DNA of 50,173 nt from Lunatimonas salinarum (lineage in GTDB: Bacteria > Bacteroidota > Bacteroidia > Cytophagales > Cyclobacteriaceae). The notes beneath the pieces are model-generated. The model saw nothing but the letters and a program-made list of their open reading frames with translations, did no database searches and was not told the origin of the DNA. Below, piece after piece: positions 25,972 to 35,200 of this stretch. The stretch covers positions 1 through 50,173 of the forward strand of contig NZ_JACVCV010000025.1 in the NCBI RefSeq assembly GCF_017811155.1, written 5' to 3'. The translations under genes were made by a program, and so were the position numbers. How positions within the stretch are numbered: the stretch's first letter is position 1; every line of letters begins with the position of its first letter.

Positions 25972-28470
25972 TCAATATATTAATTGAAATTCGGGCAATA
26001 GAACCAGCGCCCAAAAGAAGTCCTGTACAGCCTCCACCGAAGGAGAATCCCCTAATACTTCTTGGGCAATTCGGTATTCCGACTGTTGGGGATCACGGGC
26101 TAAGAGCTGCCTAAAGACCTCGTGGATCAAAATGTCACCATCGGGGTACTTTTCCTTCCAACGTTCCGCTCCCAGCCGAAGGGCTTCGTTCAGGGTTACA
26201 CCATTGGTAAGCTCCAACGCCTGTAGCAGACTTGCTTGAGAATCCCTATTGGTAGATACGATTTCACGATTCGGCCTTCCCAAGGCTTTTAGGAACTCGT
26301 TATTTTGAACCAAAGAAGCCCGTGGATATTCCAATTTCGCTTGTTCAGAGCTAACAAGCTGATAGGGGTTATACTTGACCTGCTTCTCGTCAAACAAGGG
26401 GTAAATAAAGCTGCTGATGGCATCCGAAAACTGCTCCGCCGTCAACCGTCTACGCACCATTCCTTCAAACACGTAATTTTCATCCGCCAAATCCAAGGGG
26501 TCATCAAAGCTGATGGAAGGCTGTTGATAGGCCTTCGAAGTGGCAATGATCCGTATAAGCCTTTTCAGGTCATACCCATTGTCAGCAAAGTCACTTGCCA
26601 GCCAGTCCAACAGATCCTGACTCCAAGGCTCGTTATCCATTTCGTCCACAGGTTCTACCAATCCGCGGCCCATTAGCTGCTTCCATATTCGGTTCACGAT
26701 GGTACGGTATAGCCGACCGTTGGCAGGCTGTACCAGGTATTCGGAAAGCTGGCGAAGCTTTTCAGCACGGTTTGCAGTACTGTCTATCTCTCCGAGTTCT
26801 TCCCAGAGTAATTTGGTACTGGCCTTTTTTCCGATAGGGGTTTCACAGCGGGCTACTTCCAAGTCCTCTTCGGCAAAGATATTCGCAAAGGCATACGCCT
26901 CTTCCAACTTCCAATCACTGATAAAACTGTCGTGGCAGGAAGCACATTTCAGGTTCAGTCCTAAAATCACCTGCCCCACATTTTGTGCGGCCTGCATTTC
27001 GGTCACTTGACTGGCATTCACGTCGCCTCTCCACCGGATACCCTCAATAAAGCCTTTAGAACTCTCATCCGGATTCAACAATTGCTTCACAAATACATCA
27101 TAGGGTTTATTATCACGCAAAGACGTATACAGCCAGTCGGTGATGGCAAAACGCCCCCTTGTAATGTAACCCGTCCCGGTATAATCATTACGAAGGGCGT
27201 CGTTCCAAAAGGTAAGCCAATGGATCGCGTATTCGTCGTTCTTTGACAGCAGCTCATCTACTATGCGTTCCCGCTTATCTGCTTTCGTATCTGCCAGGAA
27301 TGCCTCATAAGCCTCAGGGCTTGGCAACACTCCCAATACATCCAAGTAAACGCGCCTTAGGTAGGTTTTGTCGTCGATTGGCTGCTTCCACTTGACTGAT
27401 TTTGTCGCGAAGTAATTGTCCACCAATAAGTCTACGGGGCTTTCCAATCCCGCTTTAGGCGCAGGAAGTTTCGGCATGCGCGGGGCTAGTTCTGCTACCC
27501 GGTACACACTTTGGTTTTCTACGGCGTCTGGCCAGGGAGCGCCCTTTTCCACCCATAAGTTGATCACGGCGATCTCTTCTTTGCTAAGGGTTTTCCCCTT
27601 GGATGGCATAGCATCTTCATGGCTTGCCGGTAGCTTGATCCGGCGAATCAGATCACTGGACGACGGATTACCGGGAACAATCACAGGACCAGATTCCCCA
27701 CCTGCAAAGATCGCCTCCTTGCTGTCCAATCTCAGATCACCCTTGATTTTTGCGCTGCTGTGGCAGTTGTAGCAGTTGTGGGCAAAAATTGCCCGAACCT
27801 GCCCCACCAGCTTCACCTGCTTTTCCTCTGAAAGATCCTCCGCTTGATAGGCCACCAGATCAATGTCCATGGCTACTTGAGAATAGCTGCTATCTTCATT
27901 CCATGGCAAAACGCTAGTAAGGTAATCATCCCCGTGTGTTAGCGAAGCCCCAAAATGCCCCGCAAAGGAAACGCCAAAAGCAGCCACAAAAAGAACCGCT
28001 CGATAACCCTTCACCGAAGCAGCATTGAAAGAATCTTCCGTCCTTTTCAGCATGAGGTAAAGTGGAATCCCCAATACCGCGGTTGCAATGCCGGCCCATT
28101 GGTGAATCACCAATGTGTCTCCCCCATAACCTTCTACATTGGCCAATAAGATTCCAAATAGGGTCGATGCGAAGGCCGCAAAGATTCCCCCAAGCACCAA
28201 CATCCGAATGCCGGGACGGAGCTTACTTTGAAAGTTACGCAGTGTAAAAAGCTCCAAAAAAGCCGCAAAGACCAATAAGCTTACGGGAAAGTGAACGACC
28301 ATGGGGTGTAGGCGGCCCAAAAGCTTCCAAAGCCAAAAGGAATCTCCGGATGCCACGGCCCCGTCGTCTGCCCATGCATCGCCAAGTGTGCCAAGGGTAA
28401 CCAAAAAGCCCAAAATGATTATTTTCGGTAGCCCCCGCTTGATGGTTTGGGGGAAAGAAAGGCTGTTCAT
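25972..28470 (-). CDS. PSD1/PSCyt cytochrome protein with DUF2231, DUF1549 and DUF1553 domains
   Basis: An 832-residue exported protein started at the ATG at 28470 (MNSLSFPQTIKRGLPK); the open frame extends 16 codons further but lacks a better signal. After the signal come four membrane helices of DUF2231 type (LHPMVVHFPVSLLVFAAF at about 54-71). A PSCyt1-type heme site CYNCH follows at about 233-237, then a DUF1549 domain with a second CASCH at about 509-513, and a DUF1553 C-terminus (MVRRRLTAEQFSDAISSF). This architecture is best known in planctomycetes and verrucomicrobia, and here it is fused to a membrane anchor. It should pass electrons at the membrane; its substrate is unknown. The DUF1501 partner is encoded 25 bp downstream. 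Confidence 0.87.
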   Translation of the reverse strand: MNSLSFPQTIKRGLPKIIILGFLVTLGTLGDAWADDGAVASGDSFWLWKLLGRLHPMVVHFPVSLLVFAAFLELFTLRNFQSKLRPGIRMLVLGGIFAAFASTLFGILLANVEGYGGDTLVIHQWAGIATAVLGIPLYLMLKRTEDSFNAASVKGYRAVLFVAAFGVSFAGHFGASLTHGDDYLTSVLPWNEDSSYSQVAMDIDLVAYQAEDLSEEKQVKLVGQVRAIFAHNCYNCHSSAKIKGDLRLDSKEAIFAGGESGPVIVPGNPSSSDLIRRIKLPASHEDAMPSKGKTLSKEEIAVINLWVEKGAPWPDAVENQSVYRVAELAPRMPKLPAPKAGLESPVDLLVDNYFATKSVKWKQPIDDKTYLRRVYLDVLGVLPSPEAYEAFLADTKADKRERIVDELLSKNDEYAIHWLTFWNDALRNDYTGTGYITRGRFAITDWLYTSLRDNKPYDVFVKQLLNPDESSKGFIEGIRWRGDVNASQVTEMQAAQNVGQVILGLNLKCASCHDSFISDWKLEEAYAFANIFAEEDLEVARCETPIGKKASTKLLWEELGEIDSTANRAEKLRQLSEYLVQPANGRLYRTIVNRIWKQLMGRGLVEPVDEMDNEPWSQDLLDWLASDFADNGYDLKRLIRIIATSKAYQQPSISFDDPLDLADENYVFEGMVRRRLTAEQFSDAISSFIYPLFDEKQVKYNPYQLVSSEQAKLEYPRASLVQNNEFLKALGRPNREIVSTNRDSQASLLQALELTNGVTLNEALRLGAERWKEKYPDGDILIHEVFRQLLARDPQQSEYRIAQEVLGDSPSVEAVQDFFWALVLLPEFQLIY

Positions 28471-28597
28471 AACTCGCATATACATTTCATTTGGGATTAG
28501 CCCGGAATTTAAAAACAACTCGCAATTTGAAATCGTTTCGCACCCCGACTACCCCCTATTTCTCCTATTTACAATATTATCTATTTTATATGAATAT

Positions 28598-28628
28598 ACC
28601 TTCCTGTACTTACCTGCTTCGGTACAGG
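28598..28628 (-). promoter_or_regulatory. Upstream element of the PSD1 operon, palindromic version
   Basis: The plus-strand reading ACCTTCCTGTACTTACCTGC at 28598-28617 resembles the elements before both susC genes. Here it extends into a perfect inverted repeat, CCTGTAC (28603-28609) and GTACAGG (28622-28628). It lies about 130 bp upstream of the PSD1 start. Confidence 0.5.
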
Positions 28629-28682
28629 ATCGTGTGATCGGCTATACGCTCTTTTCGATGGCGATCTTTTTACACAAAACGA

Positions 28683-29342
28683 TCAAGATCCCGTCAGTGA
28701 TTGCAGGATAGCGGGTCCTGCACTCGTTCCTATTCGATCCGCACCGGCCTTTATAAGGCGAACAGCACCGCCTAAATCTCGGATGCCGCCGCTTGCCTTG
28801 ATGCCTACTTGACTTGGTAGTCGACTGCGCATTAAGCGCACCTGAGCTTCCTTGGCACCCTCCGGGGCGTAGCCGGTAGAGGTTTTTACAAAATCCGCCC
28901 CTGCGTCGCTACAAATGTCACAGGCCTGGATTAGCTCCGAGTCACTTAGATAGGCCGTTTCGACGATAACCTTAAGCAAGCACCCCTCATCGTGGCAAAG
29001 AGTGGATAGCTTCGCCAATTCAATCTTAGGCCAAGGCATTCCTGACTTAAAAGCAGTCAGGGACCAGACCACATCGATCTCATCTGCGCCATCACGAATT
29101 GCCTGCCGGGTTTCGTCCACCTTGGCCTCGGTAGTTGTGTACCCAAAGGGAAACCCGACTACGGTCACCACTTGGATATCCAAATCGCCAAGGTCCCGCT
29201 TCACCTTCCTCACCCAAAAGGGAGGGACACAGACACCCCTAAATTGGTGGCGCTTTGCATCCAATATAAGTTGATCTATATCCTGCTGGGTACAGGTGGC
29301 TTTCAAGATCGTGTGCTCTAAGTATCGATTTAGGTGTTGCAT
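28683..29342 (-). CDS. deoC: Deoxyribose-phosphate aldolase
   Basis: A 219-residue cytoplasmic class I aldolase started at the ATG at 29342 (MQHLNRYLEHTILKA), which gives the normal family length; the longer frame adds a non-homologous stretch. The catalytic set is complete: Schiff-base Lys153 in VKTSTGYAPEG, proton-relay Lys182 in GIKASGGIRD, and ADEIDVV at 86-92. The enzyme cleaves 2-deoxyribose 5-phosphate to glyceraldehyde 3-phosphate and acetaldehyde. It is isolated from nucleoside catabolism genes here. It lies 212 bp upstream of the PSD1 gene on the same strand and could share a transcript with it, although a promoter element lies between. Confidence 0.92.
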   Translation of the reverse strand: MQHLNRYLEHTILKATCTQQDIDQLILDAKRHQFRGVCVPPFWVRKVKRDLGDLDIQVVTVVGFPFGYTTTEAKVDETRQAIRDGADEIDVVWSLTAFKSGMPWPKIELAKLSTLCHDEGCLLKVIVETAYLSDSELIQACDICSDAGADFVKTSTGYAPEGAKEAQVRLMRSRLPSQVGIKASGGIRDLGGAVRLIKAGADRIGTSAGPAILQSLTGS

Positions 29343-29566
29343 GCCGCTGCGTAGTTCCCCCGAATATAGTAAAACAAAACCAAAACACCAGTCAACCAAG
29401 TCGCCATTCTGGACGATATCCCTTTATACAGAAACCAGTATCTTCTCGGAAAACGAGTAAAAACAGGCGATCACCAATTAGCGGCCTGACATGGGAAAGC
29501 ATTTGCAGTTACGCATAGAAAAGTATAAATTCACCGAATTTTGAATTAAACCAAAATGGTTTCAGT
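29343..29566. other. Divergent intergenic region deoC / exported ridA
   Basis: The two genes point away from each other, so both promoters should lie here. I see no clean TAnnTTTG box; GAATTTTGAATT near 29537-29548 is the closest on the plus strand. A small hairpin CTCG/CGAG lies around 29443-29455. Confidence 0.35.
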
Positions 29567-30031
29567 ATGAAAAAAATCGAAAGAAGATCAACATTAAAGA
29601 AACTGTTTGCCTCCTTGGCAGGTTTCGCCGGAATCACTACCGTAGCAAACGCCAACTCGGAAACAGCCGCTCCTGAAAAGCAAGCTTTCAACATTGTGGA
29701 AGATCAGGATGTACCCCTTTTCTCAGGAGCTACCAAATTAGGTAACATGGTGTTTATCGCCGGTAAAGGTGCCCACTTCGACGGCGATATCAAGGCACAC
29801 ACCGATCACGTATTGAAAGAACTGGAAAAAGAATTGGTAAAGGCGGGCTCCTCTATGGAGAAGGTCCTGAAAGTAAACGTATACCTGCACGATTTGAATG
29901 ATTACAAAGGAATGAATGAGGTATTCAGAGGCAGGTTTGGCAGCAAGCCTCCTGTACGAACCACAGTAGCTACCTATGGTGGTGTCCCAGGCGACTCTTT
30001 GGTTGAAATGGACTGTATTGCCTATATTTAA
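29567..30031 (+). CDS. Exported RidA-family protein (Tat-type signal)
   Basis: A 154-residue protein: a twin-arginine-like signal (ERRSTLKKLFASLAGFAG at 5-22, cleavage near VANANS) followed by a RidA/YjgF domain of normal length (about 43-154). The conserved active-site Arg is present in KPPVRTTVAT (Arg131). RidA enzymes hydrolyse enamine/imine intermediates released by PLP enzymes, normally in the cytoplasm. A Tat-type export signal is unusual. It is followed by two BASS transporter genes on the same strand, and a second exported RidA lies 17 kb away beside an exported PLP enzyme. Confidence 0.85.
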   Translation: MKKIERRSTLKKLFASLAGFAGITTVANANSETAAPEKQAFNIVEDQDVPLFSGATKLGNMVFIAGKGAHFDGDIKAHTDHVLKELEKELVKAGSSMEKVLKVNVYLHDLNDYKGMNEVFRGRFGSKPPVRTTVATYGGVPGDSLVEMDCIAYI

Positions 30032-30085
30032 TCCTTACGAACACCCCCCTAAACCTAAACAGCCTTGAAAACCCAAAAACTATTT

Positions 30086-31174
30086 ATGGGCCTTTTGATT
30101 GCAGCCCTGCTGTTGTTTCTGATCGCACTTATCTTAATGGCAAGTGGCCAAATCGAATCCACAGGCCCCTTAATGATTGGGTTCTTTGTGCTTCTGGGAG
30201 TTGGGTTTAGGGGGTTTCCCAAGCTAAAAGGATACACCTATACCACCATGATTTTTGCCGGTGTTACCGCTGCCATGTATTACCCACAACCGCTTACCGA
30301 ATACAATGGCTATTCCTTTAGCAAACTGATTACCCCACTCATTCAGATTATCATGTTTGGTATGGGAACCTCCATGTCCATCAGGGATTTCGTAGGTGTG
30401 GCCAAGATGCCCAAAGGGGTTCTTGTAGGGCTGACGTCCCAGCTAACCATCATGCCCCTGCTGGGTTTTGTAATTGCCAGTTTTAGTGCTTTCCCTCCTG
30501 AAATAGCCGCCGGTATCATCCTCATCGGATGTACGCCTTCTGGCCTAGCATCCAATGTGATGAGTTACCTTGCCAAGGCTAATTTGGCCCTCTCCATCAC
30601 CATCACTGCGGTAGCAACGCTATTGGCACCTTTCACCACGCCCTTTCTGATGAAAATGCTGGCAGGCACCTTCATAGCCATCGATGTGTGGGACATGATG
30701 TGGAGCATCGTCAAGATGGTCATCTTCCCGATCGGGGGAGGCTTGCTTTTCAACCGCTTTCTGAGCGGTAGAGCCAAATGGCTGGATGATGCCATGCCCT
30801 TGGTTTCTATGATCGGAATTGGCATCATCATTACCATCATCACTGCTGCAGGCAGAGACAGCTTGCTGGAAATTGGCGGCATTCTGATCGTTTTGGTAAT
30901 GATTCATAACCTAATGGGCTATAATCTTGGTTACTGGGTCAGCCGGTTGCTACGGTTGGATGAAAAAGATTGCCGAACCATTGCCCTGGAAGTCGGCATG
31001 CAAAACGGTGGCCTAGCCTCTGGATTAGCAAATGAAATGGGAAAAGCAGCCACTGTCGGATTGGCTCCGGCAGTTTTCGGACCACTCATGAACATCACCG
31101 GATCCGTATTGGCGTCCTACTGGCACCGGAAACCGCCACTGGAAAAACCCAGCCAAAAAAAGCCCCAGAGATAA
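30086..31174 (+). CDS. BASS-family (bile acid:sodium symporter type) transporter 1
   Basis: A membrane protein of 362 residues from the ATG at 30086, or 369 from a TTG at 30065. About ten helices are visible. Family signatures are FGMGTSMSIRDF, VGVAKMPKGV, GCTPSGLASNVMSYLAKAN (helix-breaking crossover) and LEVGMQNGGLASGLANEMGK. BASS proteins are sodium-coupled importers of organic anions, including bile acids, pantothenate and keto acids. It follows the exported RidA gene by about 55 bp and is directly followed by a second copy, so the three genes form one unit. A keto acid made in the periplasm would be a logical substrate, but that is inference. Confidence 0.85.
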   Translation: MGLLIAALLLFLIALILMASGQIESTGPLMIGFFVLLGVGFRGFPKLKGYTYTTMIFAGVTAAMYYPQPLTEYNGYSFSKLITPLIQIIMFGMGTSMSIRDFVGVAKMPKGVLVGLTSQLTIMPLLGFVIASFSAFPPEIAAGIILIGCTPSGLASNVMSYLAKANLALSITITAVATLLAPFTTPFLMKMLAGTFIAIDVWDMMWSIVKMVIFPIGGGLLFNRFLSGRAKWLDDAMPLVSMIGIGIIITIITAAGRDSLLEIGGILIVLVMIHNLMGYNLGYWVSRLLRLDEKDCRTIALEVGMQNGGLASGLANEMGKAATVGLAPAVFGPLMNITGSVLASYWHRKPPLEKPSQKKPQR

Positions 31175-31177
31175 TCC

Positions 31178-32266
31178 GTGAGAAATCAGCGTATTTTTGC
31201 GTACCTCTCGGGGTTGTCAGCTGCGGCACTGCTACTAACTATCCTTCCCCTGTCATTGATTTCCTTCGACCATCGAGGCCCCTCGCTAATTTTTGCGCTA
31301 TGTTGCCTGGGTATGGCCTTTCACCACCATGAAAGGCTGAAAGGATATGTCTATACCCTGATGATACTGGCCGCCGCTGCCTTGGCCTTGCTTTATCCCC
31401 AGCCCTTTGTCGTCTACAATGGCTACCAATTAAACCAGCTTATCATACCCATGCTCCAATTTATCATGTTTGGCATGGGGTCATCTATGACGGTACAGGA
31501 TTTTGTTGGCGTGGCTAAAATGCCCAAAGGAGTTGCCATTGGGCTTGCTTGCCAACTAAGCCTAATGCCACTTTCTGGATTTTTGATTGCCAAGTGGAGC
31601 AGTATGCCCCCGGAAATCGCCGCTGGCATCATCTTGGTGGGTTGCTCGCCCAGTGGCGTAGCCTCCAATGTGATTAGCTACCTAGCCAAGGCCAACCTGG
31701 CACTTTCCATCACACTAACGGCCGTTTCCACGCTTTTAGCCCCCTTTACCACACCGCTACTGATGAAATTGCTCGCCGGAGAGTTTGTCTCCATACAGGT
31801 TTCTGAGATGATGTGGACCATTTTCAAACTGGTCATTTTCCCCGTAGTGGGAGGATTGGCATTTAACCATCTTATGCGCAACCATGCAGCTTGGATACAA
31901 CGCATCATGCCCACTGCCTCCATGGTGGTTATTGCCTGCGTGATTATCCTAATCACCGCATCGGGAAGGGACAATTTTCTGGCTCTCGGAGCTGCCCTGA
32001 CTTTTTGGGTGCTGCTGCACAATGCACTTGGATACAACTTAGGCTACTTCACTGCAAGGCTTTTTGGACTAGCCGAGAGAGACTGCCGAACCATCGCCTT
32101 GGAGGTGGGGCTTCAAAATGGAGGCATGGCAGGTGGATTAGCCAAAGAAATGGGCAAATTGGCTACCGTGGGACTGGCTCCTGCCATTTTTAGCGTACTC
32201 CAAAATATCACCGGTTCCGTACTTGCTTCGCATTGGCACCGTAGGCCCCCCAAGGTCACCGGCTAA
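31178..32266 (+). CDS. BASS-family transporter 2
   Basis: A 362-residue membrane protein starting with GTG at 31178, only 3 bp after the stop of the first BASS gene. The two are clear tandem paralogues, sharing QFIMFGMGSSMTVQDFVGVA, GCSPSGVASNVISYLAKANL and LEVGLQNGGMAGGLAKEMGK with small changes. They differ most in the first two helices and the C-terminal tail. Both keep the substrate/sodium crossover regions, so both may be active, either with different substrates or as partners. The stop lies 11 bp inside the oppositely oriented FG-GAP gene. Confidence 0.85.
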   Translation: MRNQRIFAYLSGLSAAALLLTILPLSLISFDHRGPSLIFALCCLGMAFHHHERLKGYVYTLMILAAAALALLYPQPFVVYNGYQLNQLIIPMLQFIMFGMGSSMTVQDFVGVAKMPKGVAIGLACQLSLMPLSGFLIAKWSSMPPEIAAGIILVGCSPSGVASNVISYLAKANLALSITLTAVSTLLAPFTTPLLMKLLAGEFVSIQVSEMMWTIFKLVIFPVVGGLAFNHLMRNHAAWIQRIMPTASMVVIACVIILITASGRDNFLALGAALTFWVLLHNALGYNLGYFTARLFGLAERDCRTIALEVGLQNGGMAGGLAKEMGKLATVGLAPAIFSVLQNITGSVLASHWHRRPPKVTG

Positions 32267-35200
32267 GACGATACACCTTGACAGACCCGTTATTCCGCAA
32301 ATAAATAAAATAATCCTCCCCATCCAGCGAAAGGTGTCGAATATCCCGAATGTCCCCCTTCACCGCTAACTGACCCAAGGATGGGCTTCGAAGGCTAAAG
32401 GATCCACTTCCATCACCCAGAAAGATAAAACCTGGATTCGCATCCTGCTGACCCATACTCACCCGTGACTTCGCCAGGTTTCCTCCCGATAATAAATCAA
32501 GTGCCCCGTCACCGTTTACATCCACCACCTCAACGGCATAAAGTGGGGAAAACTGCGCCTCTTTAGGCAATGGCTTCACCTTAAAGCTAGCATTACCATC
32601 ATTGATCAATACCACGGATTGCAGGGTTACGACACGCAGGGTATCGGCACCTTCCATTTCTTCGGTCGTAAAAAAACCACCAATATCCTGCTTAGCAAAG
32701 GACCGGTAATCCGTAAATCTTCCTTTTAGAAATGGAAGCTGTCCCACTAATTCATCGCGGCTGTATGCAAAGGTACTGGTATCGGCAATGTAATAGGTGA
32801 AAATGGGATCCACCGACCCATTTCCGTCAAAGTCTTTATAAATCAACCGCATAGGCTGTTCCGTGCTTGGATTGAACGGGTTGTTGTCCCCAAAATTTCC
32901 GAGTATAAGATCCTGGTGACCGTCTCCATTCAGATCTGCGGCCGTAATACTTAGCCACCACCCGGAGAGGTCGATATCAAAGACATTGGCTTGGAGCGCT
33001 AGGCCTTTGCCACCATTGTTCATAAAAACCTTTGGTTCCATCCACTCACCTACCAACACCAGATCCATCCATTGATCTCCGTTGAGGTCCACCAACTGTA
33101 GATCGGCAATCAGCCCTGCTTGGCCAAGCGCTGCCGCAAAGGACTGTGTAATATCTTCAAAAGCTCCATTTCCTAAATTCCGCAGCAGGTAACTGTCCGG
33201 TACCAGCGGAAAGCTTCCGGGCACATAACGCCCCCCAATAACCAAATCCGCTAAACCATCCCCATCTAGATCTGCCGCGCCCACGGTGCCACCGCTTCCC
33301 GGCAGGTGAGGAAGCTGCCGCGGTGCCCGGCGAAACGCACCCCGCCCATCATTCAGGTACAATCGGTCCCGGTACAATGCATCTCCAGCTACAAAATCAC
33401 TCCCACCACTCACTACGTAGAGATCCAGATGCCCGTCACTATCGGCATCCAGAAACACAGCATCCGTATCTATATGGGCTGCATCAAGTCCAAATACCTC
33501 CTGCCCACTGGCAGCAAATTCCCCGGAGGCCCTCTGAATAAACAACCGACCGGCTTGGCCCTTTCCCCCGCCCACGTAGATATCGTCCAAGCCATCTCCG
33601 TTCACATCTCCCAATGCCATTTTCGGCCCCAATGCTGACAGGGTATTGGGCATCAACCGATCCTGCGTAAACTCCAAAATGCCGCTTTCGGAATGCGTAA
33701 ATGTGAAGCCCAATTGCCCGTCTACTTCTGCTAAAACCGGTTTAGGCTTTTCCGGCACGACTTCTTCAATCCGGGCATTTTCCTGTCGCATAGTCAGGAT
33801 TTGGTTAACGGCCACACTACGAAGAATTTCTCGCTCGCCGGTGGGCCAGCGCACTACCAAGCTGTCCAATGATGGCACATCGCCCAATCCGATCAGCAGT
33901 TCCTGATCGACGGCGGATTGATAGCCCCTCACTGGCATCAGCTCATTTTTGAACAGTCGGTCGCCCTGATAGGCGGTCACCGTTGCGCCAATCCCTTTGG
34001 TGTTCTGGTTGTTGCCCACAAAGCGAAGCTTAAGGTAATTTCTCTCAAATAGCCGTTCGCTATTGTTTCGGTAAATGGAAACCGGATCATTCGTATGACA
34101 AACGATCAGGTCGAGGTCTCCATCCCCATCCAAATCGGCATAGGCCGCTGCATTTGAAACGGTGAGGCCCTTTAAGCCCCACTCCGAGGCACGATTGGTA
34201 AAGGTAAGATCCTGGTTGTTGTGGAACAGGTAGTTCTCCACATAGATAGGAGGCATCTTTTCGATCAATTCGATAAGCGCATCCTCCTTGTTGGCTCCCT
34301 GATTACTCCGGATGCGCTCGCTCACCATGTAGTTTAAAAAATCCATGTCCAGGTAGTTTCTGGCGTAACCATTGGCCACAAAAATATCCTTCCATCCATC
34401 GTTATCAAAGTCAGCGGCCAATGCTGCCCAGCTCCAGTCCGTTTGGGACACACCGGCGTATTGACCAATCTCGCTAAAATAGCCATTACCAAGGTTAAGG
34501 TGTAGCATATTACGCATGGTTTGGGGAAAGAAGCCCTTTGCGAGCAGCTCTCGGTATTTGTCGTAATTCTCCGGACCCAGGATCGTCTTTTGGTTGTAAG
34601 TGTACTCCGGCATCATGTCCATGGTCAGCAGGTCCACCAACCCGTCGTTATTGATATCGGCGGCATCGGCCCCCATGGAAAACAGCGAGACATGCCCAAA
34701 GTATTCGCGTACCGATTCAAAAAAGGTACCATCTTGTTGATTGATGTACAGGTAGTCCTCCTCGTTATAATCGTTGCTGACATAGATATCCGGCCATCCG
34801 TCGTCGTTGACATCTGTAACGGTAACGGCAAGTCCAAATCCCAGTACGTTGTTGATGATTCCGCTCTCTTGGGTGACGTCCACAAATTTGCCCCCCTCAT
34901 TGCGAAACAGCTTATCACCCAAATACTCCCCCTTTCGGTTTTTAAAACTACCGTCTATACGGCTAAAGCCGGCATACTCCTGGGTGGAATGGTTGAGCAG
35001 AAACATGTCCAAATCGCCGTCCCTGTCATAATCGAAAAAGGTGGCCTGGGTAGAATAGCCCGGATCATCCAAACCAAATTCCTTGGCTCGGTCGGTAAAG
35101 GTCAGGTCCCCATTGTTTATGAGCAACACATTTCTACGCCGATTTGGGTCGTTTGCAGCAGATCGGCAAATGTATATGTCCAATAGCCCGTCCTCGTTGA

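Noticed and set aside
34521-35186. 221-codon open frame on the plus strand
   Set aside because: It is the antisense of the FG-GAP repeats; its apparent repeats only mirror the DxNxDG loops of the real gene.
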